The notes beneath the pieces are model-generated. The model ran no database searches. It was given only the letters and a program-made list of their open reading frames with translations, and was not told the DNA's origin. Positions 1 to 8,549 of a DNA stretch of 50,528 nucleotides are shown piece after piece. The DNA lies in contig SLJX01000124.1 of NCBI GenBank assembly GCA_007134885.1, positions 1 through 50,528 of the forward strand, written 5' to 3'. Source of the DNA: Halanaerobiaceae bacterium. GTDB taxonomy: Bacteria > Bacillota > Halanaerobiia > Halanaerobiales > Halarsenatibacteraceae. How positions within the stretch are numbered: position 1 is the first letter of the stretch; every line of letters starts with the position of its first letter. Made by a program: the position numbers and the translations under genes.

Positions 1-681
1 AATTATAAGAAATATGCTGGAATTATCTACTTCCTGAACTCGATATCTATAGCCAACGGACTGCCCCAGTCTTTCCATATCTTCCTGAGAAAATGTGGTG
101 GCAATAAATCCATCCTGGCAGACTATAATCCCTTTTTTAGTTTTTGCAAAATCAATTTTTCCCAGCAGTCCTTTATCTGATTGCTCCTGAAACCAGGCTA
201 ATCTGTCCTCCCAAAAATCAGAACTATAACTACTAAAATAAGCTTTCCCCCCAGGAGAAAGCATTTTCATTCCCTGATTAACAAGGTTAAGAGGATCTCC
301 TTTTATTGCTGAAATGCCATTTTGCAGACAAATTACAACATCAAATTTCCTATCCATCCTAACAGCATGGGCATCCATAAATAATAACTCACAATTAGAA
401 ATGTTTTTTAGATATTTCTTTCCAAATTCAACAGTATCTTGCGAGTTATCTATTCCGACAATTAACCTTATATATGGAGCTAACTCTTTCATTATACGAC
501 CATAGCCAGCCCCTAACTCCAATACTTTTTCATTTCCCTGCAATTCATTTCTAATAAAAGAAATTTCTTCATTTAAATATTGTTTGACTCTATTGATTTG
601 AGTCTGATACACCTGATATAGCTTATCTGATTTTAAGTTACAGGAATAATAATTTTCATTATCTGGCTTTTTATCCGGCAT
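1..681 (-). CDS. class I SAM-dependent methyltransferase, C-terminus cut by window edge
   Basis: The frame runs from an ATG at 681 to the left edge without a stop, giving 227 residues. A ribosome site AGGAAGGTG lies 7 bases before the ATG. The SAM-binding glycine loop is VLELGAGYGR, about residues 51-60. It is followed by an acidic strand end (VGID) and by a later MLSPGGKAYF segment typical of the Rossmann methyltransferase fold. The substrate cannot be inferred. It is the last gene visible of the TRAP/AcnX operon, 96 bases after the AcnX small subunit, and may be co-transcribed with it. The family is clear; the role is not. Confidence 0.85.
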   Translation of the reverse strand, partial: MPDKKPDNENYYSCNLKSDKLYQVYQTQINRVKQYLNEEISFIRNELQGNEKVLELGAGYGRIMKELAPYIRLIVGIDNSQDTVEFGKKYLKNISNCELLFMDAHAVRMDRKFDVVICLQNGISAIKGDPLNLVNQGMKMLSPGGKAYFSSYSSDFWEDRLAWFQEQSDKGLLGKIDFAKTKKGIIVCQDGFIATTFSQEDMERLGQSVGYRYRVQEVDNSSIFLII

Positions 682-777
682 TACAAACACCTTCCTGACA
701 GTAAATATAACTACCTGAACAATAAAATAACTGTAAATGAAATAGTTTTACCCATTAACCGGTTAATCAGAATCCAG

Positions 778-1179
778 TTAATCTATTGAGATTATACTTT
801 CATCTGCATTTATTTCTATAACATCATCATCTTCAATGATACTATAAAAATCTTCGTCTACCTTATCAACCAAAGGGATATTCATAATAATTGAGGTAGC
901 TACAAGAACTGTATCCGGATATTTAATAATCATGCCAATTGGAGCATTATTTTCTTGTTGTAACTGATATAGCCCATCAGCCTGTACAACCGAGCTTCCT
1001 TTTCCACCCGGAAATACAATGATTTTATTGGCAATACTTTTACCTTCTAAATCGTGGTTTTTTTCTATTACTTGACCATCTTTCGGATCTACCAGGTAAA
1101 AACACAGGGGATCCTTTGAAATCACAATTTCACCCTTTGCCTTGCCTTTGGCTATTTTATGACATCTATATCTTCTCAT
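778..1179 (-). CDS. aconitase X small subunit (swivel domain, DUF126)
   Basis: This 133-residue protein matches the swivel domain of aconitase X, encoded separately as in the two-subunit bacterial and archaeal enzymes. The recognisable core is IVFPGGKGSSVVQADGLYQL, residues 54-73, followed by the segment with NNAPIGMI. Its ATG overlaps the stop of the large-subunit gene by four bases (ATGA), so the two are translationally coupled. Known AcnX proteins are cis-3-hydroxy-L-proline dehydratases in bacteria and mevalonate 5-phosphate dehydratases in archaea. The substrate here is open. The C-terminus is strongly acidic (EDDDVIEINADES), as expected in a halophile. Confidence 0.9.
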   Translation of the reverse strand: MRRYRCHKIAKGKAKGEIVISKDPLCFYLVDPKDGQVIEKNHDLEGKSIANKIIVFPGGKGSSVVQADGLYQLQQENNAPIGMIIKYPDTVLVATSIIMNIPLVDKVDEDFYSIIEDDDVIEINADESIISID

Positions 1180-2387
1180 CTCAATTCCCCCTTAATAGCA
1201 GCTTCCGTAGCTCGAGATAAATCTGCAATATAAAAACTCATATTTCTTCTTTTAGTATAATAAGCACATTTAGGAGAATCAGTAACTCCTTTTTTTCCCG
1301 ATAAAAATTTCCAGCAGGGCTGGTCAATGCATGTTTCTGTTACTAAATGTCCACCTGCACTTTTTATAGTATCAAGATATCCCATTTTTCTGGCCAAACT
1401 TTTGGTCAAATTTGAAACACAAACCCAAAAGGGTACAGAAAACTTCCGGCTTCCGAGAACATTAACGATCTGTTCTATCTGTTTAATTGTAAGATGAGGA
1501 CAGCCAAATAAGGCAAAATCTATTTCCCCCTTTTTATCTGATATACTGGAATATGTTTCCTGGATATCTTCATCTTTAATCACCATTTTATTCCGGGGCT
1601 GGTGATTTTGAAAGGCTGCTTTAATATTAGGAGCTTCAGGGGTATATCCAACTATATGATACAGGGAAACAGCCCCGGCAGTATTAAGTTGAGCACCCAG
1701 ATTCATAAGCGCCTCTGAACTGATCTTATCCGGCAAACCAACAAAAACCGGTATGGTATCATGATAATCATTCATCCTGGGAAACGTATAACCCAGTAAT
1801 TGATAATCAAAATCAGACTTAATTTTTGCCTCTACTTCAACAAGTACCTGGCCTCTTCTATTTTCTTCAAGCAGCAATCCATATTCAGGAACACGACCGG
1901 TCATAGCCGCACAAAGAGCACTCTGAGCAGATTCCCGATTGGTTCGGGCACCATAAATTGAATTAATATAGGGGGTTGCGCTGGATTCAGAGAAGGCAAC
2001 AACTTCTTTAAACCTTGGTATATTATTTTCCAGGTATGGTGTACAATTATATGTCAGAGTAGCTCCGATTTCCCGGTAAGCTTTTCTGGTTCGCTCAATT
2101 ATATCAACTTCTTCCTGAGTAAATTCAATATAATTTTTAAAATATTCCAGATTATAAGGAGGGTTAACTGTTGGAGAGATCCGACATTTATTACCTTTTT
2201 TTAATAATTTCTCTACAAACCATAAGTCTGCTTCCTGATTACTTAAAGCAACATGGACCCTGCTTATCTCCACCATTCTTTCAGCTTCAAAAGCTTCCCC
2301 GATTGCCTGCTGAATTTCCATTGCCAGGGCTATACCTTCCCCATATTTTCCTGCTAACATATCTTTTTCTTCAGAAGTTAACTTCAT
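1176..2387 (-). CDS. aconitase X large catalytic subunit (DUF521)
   Basis: This 403-residue protein is the catalytic part of aconitase X, an iron-sulfur dehydratase of the aconitase superfamily. The start MKLTSEEKDMLAGKYGEG is typical of the family. Candidate cluster cysteines lie in the SALCAAMTGRVPEYG, LFGCPHLT and TCIDQPCW segments. A ribosome site GGAGGCAGAA precedes the ATG at 2387. It lies between a LarA-like gene and the small subunit, downstream of a TRAP transporter. I infer that the pair dehydrates an imported hydroxy acid or hydroxyproline-type compound, or a derivative of one. The family assignment is firm; the substrate is inference. Confidence 0.92.
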   Translation of the reverse strand: MKLTSEEKDMLAGKYGEGIALAMEIQQAIGEAFEAERMVEISRVHVALSNQEADLWFVEKLLKKGNKCRISPTVNPPYNLEYFKNYIEFTQEEVDIIERTRKAYREIGATLTYNCTPYLENNIPRFKEVVAFSESSATPYINSIYGARTNRESAQSALCAAMTGRVPEYGLLLEENRRGQVLVEVEAKIKSDFDYQLLGYTFPRMNDYHDTIPVFVGLPDKISSEALMNLGAQLNTAGAVSLYHIVGYTPEAPNIKAAFQNHQPRNKMVIKDEDIQETYSSISDKKGEIDFALFGCPHLTIKQIEQIVNVLGSRKFSVPFWVCVSNLTKSLARKMGYLDTIKSAGGHLVTETCIDQPCWKFLSGKKGVTDSPKCAYYTKRRNMSFYIADLSRATEAAIKGELR

Positions 2388-2421
2388 TTCTGCCTCCTTT
2401 ATAGTGAATTATCTGTTTTTA

Positions 2422-3719
2422 TTATTTGCTTTTAACTACAGGAAGAGCATCCCCGCCTCTAGGTAATACACCTATTGTCCCCCGGGGTTTAATTTTTAAA
2501 GAACTATTTATGGCTTCCTGAATGTTATCAAAATATTTGTAACCTAAAGACTTTATTGCATTTTTATTCAAACCTTCGGTAACAATAAAGATTTCAGCTT
2601 TTTCCCTGATTTTTGCGTTGCTAATGGCTAAATCTGCAGCAATAAGATCACGATCTTTTTTTGATAATGAAGTTCTTTTTGCTATCTGACAGGCATTTGC
2701 ATGGCTTTCTTTCAACCAATTGATTAAATCAGGATGATTATTTTCCAAACCTTCATAACAGGGTGCAGCTAAAATAATAATCCCGCCCTGTTTAACAGCA
2801 AAGGAAGCTGAAATCAGCCCTTTATCTGCCTGCCACCAGTCAATATCAAAGGGATAAGAGCTAACAATCAAAATATCTGCAGCCTCTTCTATTTCAACAC
2901 CGTAGGCCTGACGGGCTTTTTCAACACCCTTTCGGTGGGCTTTGATAAAATCTCCTGAATAAACACCAACAATTTCATCATTATAATTTTTTACAATATT
3001 AATAATAAAATCCAAACCAATTTTCCTTGTAACTTTCTCTATACCCTGTCTGCAGAGGTTTTCAACATTACCCAGGGGAATTTCATCAAGTAAAGCTGCT
3101 AAAATATGTGTTGCTGCTGTAGTAGAATAACCACAAATTCCTGGTTCCACAATCTTTGCTCCCCCTGAATAGCCTGCATCAGAATGGGGAACAATACTGC
3201 CAATACCAATTATAAAGTCAGCCGCCAAAGCATTTCTATTAACCTCAATAGGAATTTCTCTCCCATTTATAGTAACCTTGCCTAAATTTGCTAAGATCCC
3301 CTCATCCTGATAATCATGCTGAATTATTTTATAATTATCTGCTATCTTTCTCCCTAATTTCTTAACAATCTCTTTTTCAGTCATAATTCTATGAGTACCA
3401 GGAGCTATCATAATAGTTATATTTTTCTTATTAACGCCTGCATCTCTCAAATAAGGAAGCAGGACAGAGAGAATTTCATCTACCGGTGTATTTCTGGTGT
3501 TGTCTTCAACTAAAATTAATATTTTTTTTTATGCTTAATCAAGGAATCAAGAGAGCGGCACCCAACCGGTTTAATAAAACTCCTTTGTAATCTTTCAATT
3601 AAATTTTCAAGTTTTGCAATTAATTGCATCTCCCCCACAAACAATAATTGCTCTTCCGGTATTTTAAAGTCTAAAAATTTATCCCCATAATGAATTTTTA
3701 AACTTATATTCTTATTCAT
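2422..3719 (-). pseudogene. LarA-type nickel racemase/epimerase gene, frameshifted
   Basis: The gene begins at ATG 3719 with the ribosome site GGAAGGGTGAGAG and runs for 66 family-like residues. After a run of nine A (plus positions 3522-3530) it reaches a premature stop. One extra A restores a continuous protein of about 432 residues, the usual LarA length, reading KKKILILVEDNTRNTP across the junction. On the repaired numbering, the residues matching the LarA catalytic His, His, Lys and His are H110 (APGTHR), H179 (VPHSDAGYSGG), K189 and H205. LarA binds a nickel-pincer nucleotide and racemises lactate; relatives act on other 2-hydroxy acids. The frameshift may be real decay, phase variation, transcriptional slippage or a sequencing error in the homopolymer. 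Confidence 0.85.
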
Positions 3720-3752
3720 TATCTCTCACCCTTCCAGCAATTTTAAGCCAAA

Positions 3753-5042
3753 TTAAAGCATACCCAATAATCTGGGAATAAACAGGGTTATGTCAGGGAA
3801 AAAACCAACTAAAATAACCACACCAATATGAATTGTGATAAAGGGTAAAATCTCGATAAATATTTCTTCCACTTCAGCCCCCGAAACAGAAGAGGCAGTA
3901 AATAAACACAGGCCTAAAGGCGGTGTTATCAAGCCAATTAACATAGATATAATAATGATAATCCCGGCCTGTAAAGGGTGAAATCCAATCTGGACCATTG
4001 CCGGAGGTAAAACCGCAGCCAGCATTATTATACTTGCCCCGGCTTCCAGCCAGGTTCCCAGAAACAATAGAAAAAATAAAATGATCAAAAAAAGCAGGTA
4101 TTGGTTTTCTGTTATTCCAAGCAAAAATCCTGCCAGCTGTCTGGGGATACCCTCCTTGGCAAGCAACCAGCCTAATATATCTGCAGCACCTATTATCAAA
4201 AATAAAATTGCAGAAGTTTTCACTGCTTTTTTTAATACTTTGGGCAGAGCAGATAATTTCAGCTCTTTGAATAAAAAGAAACCAACAAAAATTGCATAAG
4301 CACAGGCAACTGCCCCGGCTTCAGTAGCGGTGAAAACTCCACCCAAAATACCCCCCAGAATTATTAACGGCATAATTATTGCCGCAATTGCATCTTTGGT
4401 GACTGAAAAAAATTCCTTTTTGGTAATTTGCACGGTGCTTTTAGGGAAGTTCTTTTTCTTAGCAAAATATACAACTAATATGCTTTGACCAACACCAATT
4501 AAAATACCTGGTAATATAGCTGCAGCAAATAAACCTGCTATTGAAACACCAGTTACCGAACCATAGAGTACTATAGTGATACTGGGAGGTATTATCGGAC
4601 CAACTATAGATGATGAAGCAGTAATCATTGCTGAAAACTTTTTGGTATAACCACTTTTCTCCATGGCTGGAATCAACAGCGAGCCAATAGCCGATACATC
4701 TGCTATAGCAGAGCCGGATATTCCTGCAAATAAAAGGCTGGAGTAGATATTAACATGAGCCAATCCTCCTCTAACTCTGCCAATAATAATTTCTACAAAT
4801 TTTACCAGCCTTGAAGTTATTCCTGATTCATTCATAATTTCTCCTGCAAGCATAAAAAAAGGTATAGCTAGCAAAACAAAGCGATTGATTCCTCCATACA
4901 TTCTCATCGGAATTACCCGAAGAGAAATTTCTCCCAGATATAACCAGAAAAGGCTTGTCATTCCCAGAACAAAGGCGATTGGAAGTCCGAGAAATAAAAA
5001 TATAAGCATTATGAATAAAGTAATATAATGAAATATACTCAT
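3753..5042 (-). CDS. dctM: TRAP transporter large membrane subunit (DctM family)
   Basis: This 429-residue hydrophobic protein is the ion-coupled permease of a tripartite TRAP importer, which works with the DctQ and DctP proteins encoded upstream. It has about a dozen membrane segments and family blocks such as LLFAGISGSAIADVSAIGSL, IVGPIIPPSITIVLYG and TATEAGAVACAYA. Its ATG overlaps the dctQ stop by four bases. The gene lies 33 bases before the LarA-like gene, so transport and metabolism appear to share one transcript. TRAP systems usually carry carboxylates, driven by a sodium gradient, which suits a halophile. The specific substrate is not visible. Confidence 0.95.
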   Translation of the reverse strand: MSIFHYITLFIMLIFLFLGLPIAFVLGMTSLFWLYLGEISLRVIPMRMYGGINRFVLLAIPFFMLAGEIMNESGITSRLVKFVEIIIGRVRGGLAHVNIYSSLLFAGISGSAIADVSAIGSLLIPAMEKSGYTKKFSAMITASSSIVGPIIPPSITIVLYGSVTGVSIAGLFAAAILPGILIGVGQSILVVYFAKKKNFPKSTVQITKKEFFSVTKDAIAAIIMPLIILGGILGGVFTATEAGAVACAYAIFVGFFLFKELKLSALPKVLKKAVKTSAILFLIIGAADILGWLLAKEGIPRQLAGFLLGITENQYLLFLIILFFLLFLGTWLEAGASIIMLAAVLPPAMVQIGFHPLQAGIIIIISMLIGLITPPLGLCLFTASSVSGAEVEEIFIEILPFITIHIGVVILVGFFPDITLFIPRLLGML

Positions 5043-5560
5043 ACTCCCAGATCCTCATCTATGATTTTTATTTCTACCTCATATTCTCCTGTTATCAGAC
5101 TTGTAATTCCTTTATAGGAATTAAATAAGACTTGAAATAACATTAAACTACCTCCAACAGAGAGAGAAAGATAACCCCAGGTTCTCCGCAAACCTGTTGC
5201 AGGAGAAATAGAATTCCAGTGGTTTATAGCATATCTCAGTCCACCAGTAATTAAGGCAATCAAAAAAATTATGATTACCAGGTTATTTAACAGTTTAACA
5301 ATAATTTTGTTTCTGTCAGAAAATTTTTTTATAAAAAATAAAATGGCAGCATGTTTTTCTTCTTTAATAATTATACTTGAACCAACCAAGGCAATCCAAA
5401 CCATTAGATACATTGCTATTTCAGCTGTCCAGGGAGTGCTTTTTCCAATTATATAGCGCGAAACAACCTGAATTAATATAATAACCAGCATTGATCCCAT
5501 CAAAATCATAGTAAAATATTCTGCGATTTTGTTTAAAATAATAGACAATTTCTCAAACAT
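5039..5560 (-). CDS. dctQ: TRAP transporter small membrane subunit (DctQ family)
   Basis: This 173-residue protein has four predicted membrane helices and the DctQ core STPWTAEIAMYLMVWIALVG followed by KEEKHAAI. It forms the membrane complex with DctM. The stop overlaps the dctM start (ATGA). The gene starts 235 bases after dctP, and that spacer holds a long-stem hairpin that could lower expression of the permease genes relative to the binding protein. Confidence 0.93.
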   Translation of the reverse strand: MFEKLSIILNKIAEYFTMILMGSMLVIILIQVVSRYIIGKSTPWTAEIAMYLMVWIALVGSSIIIKEEKHAAILFFIKKFSDRNKIIVKLLNNLVIIIFLIALITGGLRYAINHWNSISPATGLRRTWGYLSLSVGGSLMLFQVLFNSYKGITSLITGEYEVEIKIIDEDLGV

Positions 5561-5690
5561 AATATCCCTCGCTTTTAATCTTTACCTCATGGCATTATCC
5601 GCTTTTTTAGTCTTTATCTCAGGACATTAACTTAATCTGAAATTAAAAAAGCCTTTTAATTAATAATCATAATTAAATGCGAGCAAAAAT

Positions 5691-5760
5691 AAAGGCCCCA
5701 TTTTCCTGTTAATTTGACCATCATGCTTTCAGGTTGAGATAAAGATAAAATGGAGCCTTT
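5691..5760 (-). terminator. hairpin between dctP and dctQ, possible partial terminator
   Basis: The outer arms are 14 bases with a single mismatch (AAAGGCTCCATTTT against AAAATGGGGCCTTT, read on the minus strand). They enclose about 42 bases and are followed by TATTTTTGC. It sits just after dctP and before dctQ. It could act as an attenuator or as a barrier that stabilises the dctP message. A second hairpin occupies the same place in the other TRAP operon. Confidence 0.6.
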
Positions 5761-5795
5761 CTTCAGACTATTTTTTAGTTACTGGAGTCAAACTG

Positions 5796-6908
5796 CTAAT
5801 TTGCCCCAACTTCATCATAACCCAATTCTCCTAAAGCTTTTTCAGCTTCTGCTATAATATCATCCACCCAGGTTTCATCTGCAACAGCATTTCTAACAAA
5901 TTCAGTTACCGGTTCTTGAGTGGCTTCTCTAAATAACTGCATTTCATCTTCTGTGGGATTATATATTTGTACCCCCTGTCCCCTCAAGTATTCTTCCCCG
6001 GCAACTCTCATGATACGAGTTTGTCTTCTTGCAACTTCAGACATTCTGCGTCCACCTTCCAAAATTATTGCCTGATACTCAACTGGCAATGCTTGAAACC
6101 AGTCATCATTTGCTAATATTTGAGTCATACTAAAAAAGTGTCGATCCAGTGTTAAATAATCCTGAACCTCGTATACTTTGGCCATCATTAGTGTTGGAAT
6201 TGCATTTTCCTGACCATCTGCAACTCCTGTAGCCAGTCCTGTATAAAGTTCAGTCCAGGGAATTGTTACAGCCTTAGCACCCAATCTTTCAACTAACTCT
6301 ATATGAGAAGGAATTTCCATAACTCTAATTGTTAGTCCTTCCATATCTTCAGGAGTTCTAATTTCTCTTACATTATTTGTGAAAGAACGAAAGCCACCAT
6401 TATCAAACCAGGCAATTGTTTTTAAACCTGTATCCAGTCTCATATCTTCAAATAGTGTCTGTCCCAGTTCTCCATCAAAAACATGTAAGGCATGGTCTAC
6501 ATCTCTAAAAAGATAGGGAAGGGAAACCACCTGAATGTTTGGGTAAATAGTTGATATTGCACCATCACTGGTTAATATTACCTCCACAATACCATCCATA
6601 GCTAATTCCTGTAATTCTCCCAGATCGCCTAATTCACCACCCGGAGAAAGATTCACTGTTATTTTACCATCAGAAACTTTTTCAACATATTCCTTAAAGG
6701 CCACCATTGAAGCATGGTCCTGCAGGTGGGGATCAGGAGGACTGGGATGGGCGGCAGTAAAAGTGATTGAATCTAAACCAGATAGATCTAAATCTAAAAC
6801 ATCCAGAGCACTTTGCTGGATAACTGCTTGACTTACAGGTGAATAGACAGTAACTGCAAGAGCAATTACCATGATAAAAATTAAAGATCTTATAATTTTA
6901 GAGTACAT
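5796..6908 (-). CDS. dctP: TRAP transporter solute-binding protein (DctP family)
   Basis: This 370-residue protein has an N-terminal signal segment (hydrophobic residues 8-24, ending near SQA) and no lipobox cysteine. The DctP signature is GLTIRVMEIPS, which contains the conserved substrate-carboxylate arginine, followed by ELYTGLATGVADGQENAI. It captures the solute outside the membrane and passes it to DctQM. A ribosome site GGAGGAACAATT precedes the ATG. A TATAAT at 6959-6964 may be the operon -10 element, but I could not find a convincing -35. The acidic surface is consistent with high salt. Confidence 0.95.
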   Translation of the reverse strand: MYSKIIRSLIFIMVIALAVTVYSPVSQAVIQQSALDVLDLDLSGLDSITFTAAHPSPPDPHLQDHASMVAFKEYVEKVSDGKITVNLSPGGELGDLGELQELAMDGIVEVILTSDGAISTIYPNIQVVSLPYLFRDVDHALHVFDGELGQTLFEDMRLDTGLKTIAWFDNGGFRSFTNNVREIRTPEDMEGLTIRVMEIPSHIELVERLGAKAVTIPWTELYTGLATGVADGQENAIPTLMMAKVYEVQDYLTLDRHFFSMTQILANDDWFQALPVEYQAIILEGGRRMSEVARRQTRIMRVAGEEYLRGQGVQIYNPTEDEMQLFREATQEPVTEFVRNAVADETWVDDIIAEAEKALGELGYDEVGAN

Positions 6909-7108
6909 AATTGTTCCTCCTAAATTAAATTTTTATTAAGATTTTTAAGCTAACCTGCATTATACAAATTGAATTTTATCTCCAGTATCAATTTTTACTG
7001 CTAAATCACATGATATCCCCTCCCTGGAATAATACCGTAATAAAAAACTTTAAGAGTAATTATTTTCCTAATGAAGTTTATTAAAAAAATAAGATAAATT
7101 TTCACGAG

Positions 7109-7864
7109 TTAATAATCAATTTGGTTTTGACGATTATTAAAACAATACTCTTTGATGATATTAAAAAGAGACCCCTGTTTTTCTATCATTAGATCAATTA
7201 GATTATCAGCTGCCTTATCAATATGAGTGCCAAGTTTATCAATTAACATTTCGTTATTATTATGGATTAAATCAATTATTTCTATATGTTGATAAATTGT
7301 ATCTTCAATATTATCGTGAACAATGGCTGCTAAAAATTGATACCTGCTCACCTGAGCATTTATTGCTTTAAACAAAAATTGAATATAATGATTTTTACTC
7401 TTGTTGACAATCATATTGTGAAGTTCCTGATCATTTTTGGAGATATTTCCCCAATCAATTTTTTTATTTGATTTAACTGTACTTAAACACTCTTTCCACT
7501 TAGATTTAAGATACTCAATTTCACTATCAGTAAAATTTGATTTTGATGATTTAATAGCTTCACATTCCAGGGCTTTTCGGGCATCATAAATTTGTTTTAA
7601 ATCATTTATACTAATATCACTAACATAAATGCCGCCTTTATTAACCTCGACTAAATTTTCCTGGGATAAAATATTAACAGCCTCTCTGACTGGGGTTCTG
7701 CTCATGTTTAAGGCCTCTGCCAGCATATTTTCACTGAGACAACTCCCTGGTTCAAATTTAAAATTTACAATTGCATTTTTTATGTTGTTATAGGCAATTT
7801 CAGAAAGCTTATTTCTTTTTTGATCATTCTTAATTTTCCTCACACTTTCTGCTATATCTTTCAT
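7109..7864 (-). CDS. GntR-family regulator with FCD ligand domain
   Basis: The winged-helix part holds the recognition helix MLAEALNMSRTPVREAVNIL, and an all-helical FCD domain follows. From ATG 7864 the protein has about 251 residues. This start has GGGGG six bases upstream. A longer frame from GTG 7888 is possible but has no better ribosome site. FCD regulators usually sense the organic acid handled by the neighbouring operon. It lies 200 bases upstream of dctP on the same strand and is the obvious regulator of the TRAP/LarA/AcnX genes. A perfect palindrome CTGTATACAG upstream suggests autoregulation. Confidence 0.93.
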   Translation of the reverse strand: MKDIAESVRKIKNDQKRNKLSEIAYNNIKNAIVNFKFEPGSCLSENMLAEALNMSRTPVREAVNILSQENLVEVNKGGIYVSDISINDLKQIYDARKALECEAIKSSKSNFTDSEIEYLKSKWKECLSTVKSNKKIDWGNISKNDQELHNMIVNKSKNHYIQFLFKAINAQVSRYQFLAAIVHDNIEDTIYQHIEIIDLIHNNNEMLIDKLGTHIDKAADNLIDLMIEKQGSLFNIIKEYCFNNRQNQIDY

Positions 7865-7905
7865 AAAAAACCCCCATTTAACCCCCACTTAATTTCTAAT
7901 ACCTG

Positions 7906-7915
7906 CTGTATACAG
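7906..7915. promoter_or_regulatory. candidate GntR operator
   Basis: CTGTATACAG is a perfect 10-bp palindrome containing TGTATACA, the type of site bound by FCD-class GntR repressors. It lies 42 bases upstream of the gntR ATG and about 14 bases downstream of a TATAAT (minus strand, 7929-7934). A bound protein there would block transcription of gntR. Confidence 0.6.
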
Positions 7916-8167
7916 GCACCATATCTACATTATACTACATATTTCTACATAAATTTTAATATTCCTGCAATTGTTTTTAAAATATTTCTAAAAAATTTTT
8001 AGTAGAACTCATTATATTTCTTTATGAAACATGAACTAACCCAGCAAATCAATCAGATATCAATTACCCGGCCAGGATTACAAATATTTTCATAAACATT
8101 ATTGATATTTTGGTTTTATTCAATTATAATGAAGTAAGAAAATTATTGTAAAAAAATTGCTGACAGG

Positions 8168-8196
8168 TTGACTTTTTAAGAAACTCTTTAGATAAT
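8168..8196 (+). promoter_or_regulatory. sigma-A promoter reading toward mgtE
   Basis: TTGACT at 8168-8173, a 17-base spacer and GATAAT at 8191-8196. Transcription would begin near 8203, leaving a leader of about 350 bases before mgtE. Confidence 0.65.
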
Positions 8197-8203
8197 GGTT
8201 ACA

Positions 8204-8549
8204 CTGCGAAAAGTCCTAATAATCATATTTCAACTTATAAGATACTTGTTTTGATAGTATTCTTATTCAATAAAAATATCAAAATTCGCCTTTTTGCAGC
8301 GCAATCATATAATATTATTTCAAAAAACCTCCCCAACAATTTTGTCATCAGGGAGACTTTTTATTAACTGCTTGCATAGCTGGGAAATCAGTCTTATAGC
8401 TTTTCTTAGGGTTTTTATGTTCTTTTGCAGCTCTCAAGGGGGTTGAAGTTTGCATGGCATGGAACTGACTGAAAATAATCCTGTAATTCACATCATTTAT
8501 CAATTATCTTAATAGATTTGTCAATAACTAAAATAACTGGGGGATTACC
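8204..8549 (+). other. long mgtE leader, no gene
   Basis: No coding frame with a ribosome site is visible here. A short GC hairpin (CTCCC 8329-8333 with GGGAG 8351-8355) is followed by ACTTTTTATT and could be a weak attenuator. A further pairing AGACT/AGTCT is possible just after. I do not see the conserved core of the M-box magnesium riboswitch that precedes many Firmicute mgtE genes. The rest of the spacer (7916-8167) is AT-rich and shows nothing else. Confidence 0.45.

Noticed and set aside
8204-8549. M-box magnesium riboswitch before mgtE
   Set aside because: Expected from the family, but the conserved core sequence could not be found by eye.
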